Below are positions 50,701-60,851 of a stretch of 64,000 nt of DNA, in pieces. The notes below the pieces were generated by a model. The model ran no database searches. It was not told the origin of the DNA and saw only the letters and a list, made by a program, of their open reading frames with translations. Positions within the stretch are counted from its first letter, which is position 1; each line of letters begins with the position of its first letter. This DNA is from Macrostomum hystrix (Eukaryota; Platyhelminthes; Macrostomidae), in contig CATNEN010000001.1 in the NCBI GenBank assembly GCA_950097015.1, positions 15,059,001-15,123,000 on the forward strand. The letters are read 5' to 3'. The position numbers and the translations under genes were made by a program.

Positions 50701-52040
50701 TCTTCCCCTCCCCAGTCTTCTCTTCCCCTCCCCCCGTCTTCATTTCCCCTCCCCCGTTCTCTTCCCCTCCAGTCTTCTCTTCCCCTCCCCAGTCTTCTCT
50801 TTCCTCCCCAGTCTTCTCTTCCCCTCCCTAGTCTTCTCTTCCCCTCCCCGTCTTCTCTCTCCCTCCCTGTCCTCTCTTCCCCTTCCCCAGTCTTCTCTTC
50901 CGCTCCCTGTCCTCTCTTCCCCTTCCCCAGTCTTCTCTTCCGCTCCCTGTCCTCTCTTCCCCTTCCCTAGTCTTCTCTTCCCCTCCCCAGTCTTCTCTTC
51001 CCCTCCCCAGTCTTCTCTTCCGCTCCCTGTCCTCTCTTCCCCTTCCCTAGTCTTCTCTTCCCCTCCCCAGTCTTCTCTTCCCCTCCCCCGTTCTCTTCCC
51101 CTCCAGTCTTCTCTTCCCCTCCCCAGTCTTCTCTTCCCCTCCCCCCGTCTTCATTTCCCCTCCCCCGTTCTCTTCCCCTCCAGTCTTCTCTTCCCCTCCC
51201 CAGTCTTCTCTTTCCTCCCCAGTCTTCTCTTCCCCTCCCTAGTCTTCTCTTCCCCTCCCCGTCTTCTCTCTCCCTCCCTGTCCTCTCTTCCCCTTCCCCA
51301 GTCTTCTCTTCCGCTCCCTGTCCTCTCTTCCCCTTCCCCAGTCTTCTCTTCCGCTCCCTGTCCTCTCTTCCCCTTCCCTAGTCTTCTCTTCCCCTCCCTA
51401 GTCTTCTCTTCCCCTCCCCAGTCTTCTCTTCCCCTCCCTAGTCTTCTCTTCCCCTCCCCAGTCTTCTCTTCCCCTCCCCCCGTCTTCATTTCCCCTCCCC
51501 CCGTTCTCTTCCCCTCCAGTCTTCTCTTCCCCTCCCCAGTCTTCTCTTCCCCTCCCTAGTCTTCTCTTCCCCTCCCCAGTCTTCTCTTCCCCTCCCCCCG
51601 TCTTCATTTCCCCTCCCCCCGTTCTCTTCCCCTCCAGTCTTCTCTTCCCCTCCCCAGTCTTCTCTTCCCCTCCCTAGTCTTCTCATACCCTCCTCTCTCG
51701 CTCTCCCCAACCTCACCTTCTTCTGTAGTTTTTTTCCGTGCTCTTTGGGAGTCATTCAGAAAGTTAGTAAAAAAAGGCAAAAAATAATAGTCAACAGTGT
51801 TGCTAGTCACTCACCGTCCGCATCCACCAGGCTCAACAGTCGTTTAATTTCATGCTCGCTAACATTCTGCCCCATGGCTGTCATAACAATGGCCAATTCG
51901 TCCGTGTCAATAGTGCCGCTATTATCGTGATCGTACATGCAGAATGCCTCGTAATATTCTCTGAGCTGTTCTGTGCTCAATTCGCTCAACGGATCTCCTC
52001 TATCTGGATTTTGGTGTCCATTTCTGCTTCTAGAAGCCAT
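47644..52040 (-). CDS. Calmodulin-like four-EF-hand calcium-binding protein, complete, 3 exons
   Basis: Exons 51815-52040, 48288-48429 and 47644-47779 join (phases 1 and 2) to 167 aa. Order: short hydrophilic N-tail (1-20), EF1 loop DHDNSGTIDTDE (37-48), EF2 DADGSGELDFPE (73-84, across intron 1), EF3 DTQNRGYITAAE (110-121), EF4 DLDGDGLIDYDE (146-157), and the end NDRR. EF1, EF2 and EF4 keep all Ca2+-ligand positions and the final Glu. EF3 has Gln at position 3 and Arg at position 5, so it probably binds calcium poorly or not at all. Spacing and helices (ELSTEQLREYYEAFCMYD, TAMGQN) follow calmodulin/troponin C. Calmodulin itself is 148-149 aa with four good loops, so this is a paralogue whose targets cannot be told from sequence. 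Intron 1 is 3.4 kb with two arrays; intron 2 is 508 bp with one. Confidence 0.92.
47950..48190. repeat. 42-bp minisatellite in EF-hand intron 2
   Basis: Nearly six copies containing GTACACTCGCTCCCAACCAA and CCCCATTCTCTCTATCCCC. Being a multiple of three it opens frames on both strands. Sense (minus) RNA is G/purine-rich. Confidence 0.93.
48288..48429 (-). CDS. EF-hand gene exon 2 (EF2 end and EF3)
   Basis: Acceptor ATCTGTTCAG then GTAGCG; donor CTAAA|GTGAGG. Encodes SGELDFPEFVNLMTHHINRP... to AAEL. Boundaries are fixed by phase and by the EF loops on each side. Confidence 0.92.
48430..49184. other. EF-hand intron 1, right of exon 2, with a SINE tail
   Basis: 48500-48575 contains ACATCAGTCCATAGACTGAACAG-like sequence (CAGTCCATAGACTGAACAG), the same SINE tail as in PLK intron 2 and at 56050. 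Nothing else recognised. Confidence 0.5.
49185..49730. repeat. 20-bp-class minisatellite in EF-hand intron 1
   Basis: About 26 copies of GTTGATTGACATGTGGGTT with ending variants (GAAG, ACAT, TCAGAG). The two variants GAAG and ACAT alternate regularly from 49440 to 49690, again showing a two-unit super-repeat. Confidence 0.93.
49731..50404. other. EF-hand intron 1, unique part
   Basis: No exon or RNA gene seen. Confidence 0.4.
50405..51690. repeat. Polypyrimidine minisatellite with 411-bp higher-order repeat
   Basis: Units of about 20 bp (TCTTCTCTTCCCCTCCCCAG) with CTGT, CCCCCGT and CTAGT variants, 1.3 kb of almost pure pyrimidine on the plus strand. CCCTCCCTG(A/T) following TCTCTCT marks super-unit starts at 50450, 50861 and 51272, exactly 411 bp apart. 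The first two super-units differ at only a few bases, so the duplication is recent. Sense (minus) RNA would be a GA/GGGG-rich purine tract. Confidence 0.95.
51815..52040 (-). CDS. EF-hand gene exon 1 (start, EF1, EF2 start)
   Basis: ATG at 52040 gives MASRSRNGHQNPDRGDPLSE then EF1. Donor GACG|GTGAGT splits Gly76 inside the EF2 loop. Confidence 0.92.
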
Positions 52041-52377
52041 GAATCTAGATCGTTTTGAAACAGATTATTCGACACTTTCTTCTAGAAGTAGATCCTTTTT
52101 CAATGTCTATTATATAAACCCTAAAAGGGTTAGTCTATTTACTTAAAAGTTTACCCCCTATGAAGAATGGGCATCCAAATTTTCACAGTTTAATGTTTTC
52201 TTTTCATTTTCTTATCTGTCAATGCTGAGATTTGCCGCTTTGTTTAATTAGTAACTGGACTTGCGTGTTCTTTGTGTTAGCTGCTTTTTTGACACTGATC
52301 CGAGTGTGGCGGGCGAATGTTCAATATATACTGGATTACTGATTGAAAATAACTGTAACTCGCCGCTTTCAACAAAT
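52041..52377. other. Upstream region of the EF-hand gene
   Basis: AT-rich; probably contains the 5' UTR/promoter. No confident TATA box or other signal. Confidence 0.4.
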
Positions 52378-53110
52378 CTCACCCTCTCTTAGTGTTTATC
52401 TCATCCTGTCTTAATGTTTATCTCACCCTGTCATTAGGTTTATCTCACCCTGTCATTAGGTTTATCTCACCCTGTCATTAGGTTTATCTCACCCTGTCAT
52501 TAGGTTTATCTCACCCTGTCCTTAGGTTTATCTCACCCTGTCCTTAGGTTTATCTCACCCTGTCCTTAGGTTTGTCTCACCCTGTCCTTAGGTTTGTCTC
52601 ACCCTTGTCCTTAGGTTTATCTCACCCTGTCATTAGGTTTATCTCCGCCTGTCATTAGCTTTATCTCCGCCTGTCATTAGGTTTATCTCGCCCTGTCCTT
52701 AGGTTTGTCTCACCCTGTCATTAGGTTTATCTCATTCTGTCATTAGGTTTATCTCACCCTGTCATTAGGTTTATCTCACCCTGTCATTAGGTTTTTCTCA
52801 CCCTGTCATTAGGTTTATCTTATTCTGTCATTAGGTTTATCTCACCCTGTCATTAGGTTTATCTCATTCTGTCATTAGGTTTATCTCACCCTGTCATTAG
52901 GTTTATCTCATTCTGTCATTAGGTTTATCTCACCCTGTCATTAGGTTTATCTCACCCTGTCATTAGGTTTTTCTCACCCTGTCATTAGGTTTATCTTATT
53001 CTGTCATTAGGTTTATCTCACCCTGTCATTAGGTTTATCTCATTCTGTCATTAGGTTTATCTCACCCTGTCATTAGGTTTATCTCATTCTGTCATTACGT
53101 CTATCTCATC
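52378..53110. repeat. 22-bp minisatellite
   Basis: About 33 copies of GTCATTAGGTTTATCTCACCCT with TTATTCT, CATTCT and CCTTAGG variants. A 110-bp block at about 52730-52900 recurs at about 52910-53080. Confidence 0.95.
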
Positions 53111-53644
53111 TCAATCTCACCCTATCTTTAAATATTATCCGTTCTAGTCTTACTATATTTGATACTGTACCTATTGTGGCTAGTAATATTAATAATATTT
53201 TCTTACAATTCCCATTTCAGATGCTTGCGAGGAAAAATACACGCGAGACAAAGAGGATATCTCTTCTATGGACTTGCTCATTTCTTGTTGTTTTTTTTAA
53301 AGAATTTTTTTCCTATAGTTTTTTTATATCAGCTAAGATCAGCTAAGAATGGTTGCTTATTGAGTGCTTCACTATCTGTGACTAAGAAATTGATATATAT
53401 ACTCGTGTATATATATATACAAAAGAAATTCAGAATAGAACAGCTGTGCCTTCTGTCTCTCTGAGCAGTAATTGAGCAGCTGTTCATTCAGTCTAATAAT
53501 GCTAGCAGAGTAGAGAATAGTGAGGAGGTATGTGAAACGTTTTCACATAACGGTGTAGGAGTCTCATTATTATTTTAATTTTTTAAGCTGTAAGTTTATA
53601 ACGGGTTCTGTGATACTGCTCTGACTAAAATGCTTCTATACAAG
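53111..53644. other. Non-coding spacer
   Basis: Includes a (TA)n tract at about 53393-53420. No gene seen. Confidence 0.4.
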
Positions 53645-53815
53645 CTCACATCTGGTTTCAGTCTATTGGTATAGAATCTGACTCAGAACTTAAAGGTCGG
53701 GGGTTCGATTCTAGTCTCTGTGTGCTTACGTTGCTCCGTTCGGGTGCAGCACAGAAAATAGCCGACTGAATGTTTGCCTTGAATAAGGCATGTAATAAAG
53801 GCCAATGAAAGATTG
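53645..53815 (+). mobile_element. tRNA-derived SINE
   Basis: Head resembles a tRNA: A-box-like TCTATTGGTATAGAA, then 35 nt on a clear B-box GGGGTTCGATTCT. A unique 3' body follows (CTCCGTTCGGGTGCAGCAC, AATAAGGCATGTAATAAAGG). The missing acceptor-stem pairing and the appended body argue against a functional tRNA gene. Confidence 0.6.
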
Positions 53816-54149
53816 GTGAGTTTGAGTAGGGAAGTGAATAAAGGATACTTGAAGACAGAAGGTAATTCCCCCCCCCAGATATGTTTGTCCGTGTCAACTG
53901 AATGTGTGCTAAGGCCAGTCAAGCGAGGTCAATGGCAGAATACGAGCCAGCTAATCATTTATGACTGATATTGAATTCACTTGTCTCCATGTATAATATT
54001 TCTAATTTCCTTTCTTTTATTGAGGAACCATATTTGATTAAACTATTGTTAAACTGGGTTCGCGCTTTGGCGGAAACACTTGTTGGACATTGTGTACCGG
54101 AGTGGGATAGTTAAACAGACAGTGACATAGGCTAGGACCTTTTATAGGG
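53816..54149. other. Non-coding spacer
   Basis: No feature seen. Confidence 0.4.
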
Positions 54150-54855
54150 GGATATATATTTGGATAATTTGAGACTCACAGAGATAGATTGGGATAATTT
54201 GAGACTCATAGAGATAGATTGGGATAATTTGAGAGTCATAGAGATAGATTGGGATAATTTGAGAGTCATAGAGATAGATTGGGATAATTTGAGACTCATA
54301 GAGATAGATTGGGATAATTTGAGAGTCATAGAGATAGATTGGGATAATTTGAGACTCAAAGAGATAGATTGGGATAATTTGAGACTCATAATGAGATTGG
54401 GATAATTTGAGACTCATAGAGATAGATTGGGATAATTTGAGACTCGTAGTGATAGATTGGGATAATTTGAGCCTCATAGTGATAGATTGGGATAATTTGA
54501 GAGTCATAGTGATAGATTGGGATAATTTGAGAGTCATAGCGATAGATTGGGATAATTTGAGAGTCATAGAGATAGATTGGGATAATTTGAGAGTCATAGT
54601 GATAGATTGGGATAATTTGAGCCTCATAGAGATAGATTGGGGATAATTTGACAGCCATAGAGATAGATTGGGATAATTTGAGACTCATAGAGATAGATTG
54701 GGATAATTTGAGAGCCATAGAGATAGATTGGGATAATTTGAGCCTCATAGTAATAGATTGGGGATAATTTGAGAGCATAAGAGATAGATTGGGATAATTG
54801 ACTCAGAGATAGACTGGGATAATTTGAGAGCCATAGAGCTAGACTGGGATAATTT
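54150..54855. repeat. 30-bp minisatellite
   Basis: About 23 copies of GATAGATTGGGATAATTTGA followed by GACTCATAGA or GAGTCATAGT. The 30-bp unit keeps frames open on both strands. Confidence 0.95.
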
Positions 54856-55929
54856 AGGTTAAATAAATGTAGATATAGAAATTCGCAAAGGTTTGTTAAG
54901 AATAGTTTCGTTTTTAGCCAAAAATCCAATTAAGTTTTTCAATTAGTATAGGTGCTCAGCGATGAACTCAAACAAACAAATCCCATTCGGGATCTTATTC
55001 CCCAATCGGGTCATATTTCAGCATTTTCCACTTGAGAGCTCAGCTGTGCTCAGATCAGATCAGATCGGCTTAGCAACTATTGGACAAGATAATATCTCCT
55101 TGTCCCTGCCTTGTGTCATCTGCTTAAAACTCACCCGGCTTAGGAGTGGGAATTGAGATTTGGGATCTGTTAGCGGCTTGACGACACGCCGTCTGTTTGG
55201 TTTTCCATCGTCGGGCATAAGTGGTTGGCGGGCGGTGGTTTTATTCGGGGGAGACACTCAGGGAAATTCCGGCCAGTAATCCCTATACTCTGTTCCTCAA
55301 TCATCGCCGGTGATTTGGTGAATTCCCGCAGGATGGGATTAATCAATGACTGTGTTTTTGCCCCAATTTTCCCTCTCTTTTCCGTGTTCAATCATCACGC
55401 ATCTGAGAGCTGATTAAATTGGCAGTGTGTGTCTGGGGATGTTTTAGGGATTATTTAAGGAAGTCTTTCTTTCCCTAGTCTTTTTTGTTTTTTTCTGCTT
55501 TGATTTTTTGGCTACAGAGGGCGCTACTTTATCGGTTTTTTTTAAAAAGTCACTTTTAACTGTTCCCAATCGACACCCAGTCTAGGATTAGGGATTTTTC
55601 GTGAGGATTAACTGTCGACTCCCAACCCCCGGGGCGCTTCGGCGTTTGATGCGGCCTTTCGATTTATTTAATAGGGACAACGAGGTTTGACTAACATTTT
55701 TCCCAGTCTTATCTCCATTTTAAGACTCTTAAGCTGTTGAGGGGGATTATTTACTGTCTTTTTCTAACTGCTCAAATCTCGTTGCTTTCATTTCTTTGCT
55801 GAAATGCCGCCTCGCTTTTCCAGCTCGTTATTTTCTATGACTTTATTTGATTTTAATTTATAATCCTTTGCAGCAGATTTTCGATCTTATTGTACAATAT
55901 TGATTGGGTTTTGTCTTTTTTTAACGCAG
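54856..55929. other. Non-coding spacer
   Basis: No exon with protein-like text and splice sites was found. Short overlapping ORFs at 54962-55413 appear random. Confidence 0.4.
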
Positions 55930-56095
55930 TAAAATAGCTTGTAGCCAACTGGTTAGAGATTGGGACTTCCAACCAGAACGTCCGGAGTTCGAATTTCAAC
56001 TTTGAGTAAGACACTTGTTACCAAGTATTAGTAAGGCCAGAAATTGTAGTGAGTTTAGTGGCTCCCAAGTCCATGGACTGAACAGCTTAGACATC
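55930..56095 (+). mobile_element. tRNA-derived SINE with intact A and B boxes
   Basis: A-box TAGCCAACTGG (about 55938) and B-box GGAGTTCGAATTTC (about 55984) are spaced as in a tRNA. The 3' part has AAGACACTTGTTACCAAG and AAGTCCATGGACTGAACAGC, the tail shared with other SINE pieces in the window. This is the best preserved member. The 19-bp array starts within about 40 bp of its 3' end. Confidence 0.75.
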
Positions 56096-56129
56096 AGATC
56101 CTGATTTAGATTTTAGATCCAATAAAACA

Positions 56130-57265
56130 TTTTAAGATCCCATTCTAGATTTCAAATCCCATTCAAGATTTGAAGATCCCATTCTATATTTGAAGATCCC
56201 ATTCTAGATGTCAGATCCCATTCTAGATGTCAGATCCCATTCTAGATGTCAGATCCCATTCTAGATGTCAGATCCCATTCTAGATGTCAGATCCCATTCT
56301 AGATGTCAGATCCCATTCTAGATTATAAGATCCCGTTCTAGATTTTAAGATCCCGTTCTAGATATCAGATCCCATTCTAGATGTCAGATCCCATTCTAGA
56401 TGTCAGATCCCCTTCTAGATTTTAATATCCCATTCTAGATGTCAGATCCCATTCTAGATGTCAGATCCCCTTCTAGATTTTAATATCCCATTCTAGATGT
56501 CAGATCCCCTTCTAGATTTTAATATCACATTCTAGATGTCAGATCCCATTCTAGATGTCAGATCCCCTTCTAGATTTTAATATCTCATTCTAGATGTCAG
56601 ATCCCATTCTATATGTCAGATCCCCTTCTAGATTTTAATATCCCATTCTAGATGTCAGATCCCATTCTAGATGTCAGATCCCATTCTAGATGTCAGATCC
56701 CATTCTAGATGTCAGATCCCATTCTAGATTATAAGATCCCGTTCTAGATTTTAAGATCCCGTTCTAGATATCAGATCCCATTCTAGATGTCAGATCCCAT
56801 TCTAGATGTCAGATCCCATTCTAGATGTCAGATCCCCTTCTAGATTTTAATATCCCATTCTAGATGTCAGATCCCATTCTAGATGTCAGATCCCATTCTA
56901 GATGTCAGATCCCCTTCTAGATTTTAATATCCCATTCTAGATGTCAGATCCCATTCTAGATGTCAGATCCCCTTCTAGATTTTAATATCCCATTCTAGAT
57001 GTCAGATCCCATTCTAGATGTCAGATCCCATTCTAGATTATAAGATCCCGTTCTAGATTTTAAGATCCCGTTCTAGATATCAGATCCCATTCTAGATGCC
57101 AGATCCCATTCTAGATTTGAAGATCCCATTCTAGATTTGAAGATCCCATTCTAGATGCCAGATCCCATTCTAGATTTGAAGATCCCATTCTAGATTTGAA
57201 GATCCCATTATGATTTCAAGATCCTATTTTGATTTCAGATTCCATTCTAGATTTTAAGATCCCAG
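56130..57265. repeat. 19-bp minisatellite with higher-order structure
   Basis: About 58 copies of GATCCCATTCTAGATGTCA with TTTTAATAT, ATTATAA and TTTGAA variants. The marker GATTATAAGATCCCGTTC occurs at 56321, 56727 and 57036, so blocks of about 406 and 309 bp were duplicated. Confidence 0.95.
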
Positions 57266-58134
57266 AGTAGATTAGATCCCAGCTCTCGTAATTGTCAGTT
57301 TTCATAGCATCGCGCAGCAATCACGTGTAAGCATTCAGCAGAGACTTGCTTTGAGTAGTCCTAATTTTGTTAGTTTCGGTTAATATATAATAAAAAGCAT
57401 TGGAGTATATATTCGCATTGGTATGCTGCAAGCGAGACCTCAGTTTAAGTGCAGACCTGATTATGCCACTCAGGTCTGCTGCTCAAGTTGAGCTTATGGC
57501 CTCCTTCCACACTTCCTCCTTGGCGTGACTCTGAAATGAAATCCTCAGTTTGATAGACGGCGGCTTCCATTCTCTGTTCCGCAAGAGGTGCCAAGAAATT
57601 CTCTCTCTCAGTTTTGGGGATTTCGGGGATAAATTCGAAATCGGGGTTTGAAGTGACTCAGTGGGAGAAAGAAGTTTTATTTTTTTCGGCGTATGGCGCA
57701 GCCTTCGCTAATCCGAAATCGCGAAGAATCCCATCGAACAGGACTCTTGAGTAGCACTCGACGGTTTGACTCATCCATTTTCCTTAATTTCGGCAATAAT
57801 TTTTTCAAGTAGTCTTCAAAGTTTGATTTTGCCAGTTTTTTTCTGGGCAAAGTTTTTTGTACTTTTGTTCCAAGCTATGGAATCATCACCATTCATAATT
57901 TCTATACTGTAAAATTACATCAAATTCCGCTTCACTGAATTCTTGGATTTGATCAGCTCACACATAGTTGCTTGATAATGATGCAATAGTCGCCAAGTCC
58001 TGAGGGTAGGTAGGATCAGGGATCTTACTGATACGAAAATTGTGTTTTTTATTTCTTCCCGACATTGCCGAGCGTGGAATTTCATCCGCTGAGGTTTACA
58101 AGCTAAGAAAGTACTTTTAGCTTTAGATTTTGAT
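57266..58134. other. Non-coding spacer
   Basis: No supported gene or RNA. Confidence 0.4.
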
Positions 58135-59690
58135 TAGGATCTGAAGGCTAGATTAGGATCTGAAGGCTAGATTAGGATCTGAAGGCTAGATTAGGATCTG
58201 AAGGCTAGATTAGGATCTGAAGGCTAGATTAGGATCTGAAGGCTAGATTAGGATCTGAAGGCTAGATTAGGATCTGAAGGCTAGATAAGGATCTGAAGGC
58301 TAGATTAGGATCTGAAGGCTAGATAAGGATCTGAAGGCTAGATTAGGATCTGAAGGCTAGATAAGGATCTGAAGGCTAGATAAGGATCTGAAGGCTAGAT
58401 AAGGATCTGAAGGCTAGATTAGGATCTGAAAGCTAGATTAGGATCTAAAGGCTAGATTAGGATCTGAAGGCTAGATTAGGATCTGAAAGCTAGATTAGGA
58501 TCTGAAGGCTAGATTAGGATCTGAAAGCTAGATTAGGATCTGAAAGCTAGATTAGGATCTGAAGGCTAGATTAGGATCTGAAGGCTAGATTAGGATCTGA
58601 AAGCTAGATTAGGATCTGAAGGCTAGATTAGGATCTGAAGGCTAGATTAGGATCTGAAGGCTAGATTAGGATCTGAAAGCTAGATAAGGATCTGAAGGCT
58701 AGATTAGGATCTGAAGGCTAGATTAGGATCTGAAAGCTAGATTAGGATCTGAAGGCTAGATTAGGATCTGAAAGCTAGATTAGGATATGAAGGCTAGATT
58801 AGGATCTGAAGGCTAGATTAGGATCTGAAAGCTAGATTAGGATCTGAAGGCTAGATTAGGATCTGAAGGCTAGATTAGGATCTGAAGGCTAGATTAGGAT
58901 CTGAAAGCTAGATTAGGATCTGAAGGCTAGATTAGGATCTGAAGGCTAGATAAGGATCTGAAGGCTAGATTAGGATCTGAAAGCTAGATTAGGATCTGAA
59001 AGCTAGATTAGGATCTGAAGGCTAGATAAGGATCTGAAAGCTAGATTAGGATCTGAAGGCTAGATTAGGATCTGAAGGCTAGATTAGGATCTGAAGGCTA
59101 GATAAGGATCTGAAGGCTAAATTAGGATCTGAAAGCTAGATTAGGATCTGAAAGCTAGATTAGGATCTGAAGGCTAGATAAGGATCTGAAGGCTAGATTA
59201 GGATCTGAAAGCTAGATTAGGATCTGAAGGCTAGATAAGGATCTGAAGGCTAGATTAGGATCTGAAGGCTAGATAAGGATCTGAAGGCTAGATTAGGATC
59301 TGAAAGCTAGATTAGGATCTGAAGGCTAGATAAGGATCTGAAGGCTAGATTAGGATCTGAAAGCTAGATTAGGATCTGAAGGCTAGATTAGGATCTGAAG
59401 GCTAGATAAGGATCTGAAGGCTAGATTAGGATCTGAAGGCTAGATAAGGATCTGAAGGCTAGATTAGGATCTGAAAGCTAGATTAGGATCTGAAGGCTAG
59501 ATTAGGATCTGAAGGCTAGATTAGGATCTGAAAGCTAGATTAGGATCTGAAGGCTAGATTAGGATCTGAAAGCTAGATTAGGATCTGAAAGCTAGATTAG
59601 GATCTGAAGGCTAGATAAGGATCTGAAGGCTAGATTAGGATCTGAAGGCTAGATTAGGATCTGAAGGCTAGATTAGGATCTGAAGGATAA
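58135..59690. repeat. 19-bp minisatellite, very uniform
   Basis: About 82 copies of AGGATCTGAAGGCTAGATT, with three common single-base variants (GAAAGC, GATAAG, rare others). Unit length hardly varies, so it is the most homogeneous array here and probably the youngest. Confidence 0.97.
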
Positions 59691-60260
59691 GTTGGGACCT
59701 GAAGTTCAGACTGAGAGATACATTTGGTCATACGGTATTTATCCTGCATCTAGCTGCTGAGTCACAAACAGCTAATTCCACTGGTATTCTCGCAATGACT
59801 GCATCTAGCAGAGGATTGCATGCCAAAAATCCTAGATAACCATTAGTTCAGGGTGTGGCATTCTGCACGCCCAGTCTTGTTAACCCTTTGGTGGAAAAAG
59901 GAAAAATTTCTTATGATTTATAAAACAAGCAACAAGTATTTGTCAGTTTGTGTAATTTTGTGTACAGACAACAATTATTTTACTGGCCATATATATTAGT
60001 GACTGCTCAAGTGATAGAACTTTAGTATTTAAAGATTTCATTAGCAATATAATGTTCTACTGCTAGCTGTGCTTATAATTTTACTAAATTCGGGCGCTAT
60101 TAAATTTTGAGCGTTTGGTTAAGAAAGAGAGTTCTAGCTTTTAACTCGGAAATAAAAAGCGATTGTAGCATAAATGATTCATGAGGAATGCTCATGTTGC
60201 ATTGGCGAGCGCCAGCTGTTTGTCTTTGGTTGCATTGCTTCCAAAGATTAGCTAGACCAA
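59691..60260. other. 3' flank of the protocadherin gene
   Basis: AT-rich. Should contain the 3' UTR of the minus-strand gene; no obvious AATAAA on that strand. Confidence 0.4.
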
Positions 60261-60366
60261 TTAGACAAAACTGGAGGTCATGTAGGGCGTTCGACACACC
60301 ACGGCCTCTGCCGGCTTTGCCAAACCGTTGGCGGCTGGAGTTTCAGCTAGCATAGCGTATCCCGGA

Positions 60367-60398
<32 letters not shown>

Positions 60399-60851
60399 AG
60401 AGTGGTAGAGCTGATGGTCAGCGTATCGATTCTCCTCCACTCGGCCAATCAGGTTGCTGTATTCCTTGCCTCCGCTGTGCATGCCATCCGATGTCCTCCG
60501 CTTCGACTGCGTCGCTGACACCGTAGCTGCTGATGCCGACGTTGCAGCCGCTGCCGCAGTCTGTTGAAATGCGCTCGCCTTTCTTGGTAGCCTGTCCGAG
60601 CCCCTGCCGTAGGTCTCATAGTAGGCTCTCTGCTGCTGCTGCTGGCATGGTGTGTAGCCGCTCAAAGTAGCTCCGGCGCGCTGCTTGTCAATGGAGGCCA
60701 AATAGCCGATGCTGGGATATTTGTTGCGGACAATGGAACCAACAGCGGTGGCGCTGCCGGCTGCAGCCGCCACGTTGCTGCCCGCGGAGTCGGCGAAACG
60801 AAAAAAACCGACCCCGGTTTCGGTCATTGCTTCGCTTGGTTGCTCTTCAAC
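60261..60851 (-). CDS. Protocadherin exon 3 (cytoplasmic tail)
   Basis: Begins VEEQPSEAMTETG after acceptor CCAACAAAG, whose pyrimidine tract is weak; an acceptor 7 bases on would break the frame. Contains YSNLIGRVEENRY, an H/Q run and the PDZ ligand; stop at 60261-60263. Confidence 0.85.

Noticed and set aside
53645-53720. Functional tRNA gene
   Set aside because: B-box is good, but I could not pair the acceptor stem, and a SINE-like body follows.
55930-56010. Functional tRNA gene
   Set aside because: A and B boxes are present but the T-arm and acceptor stem do not pair well; the shared 3' tail makes it a SINE.
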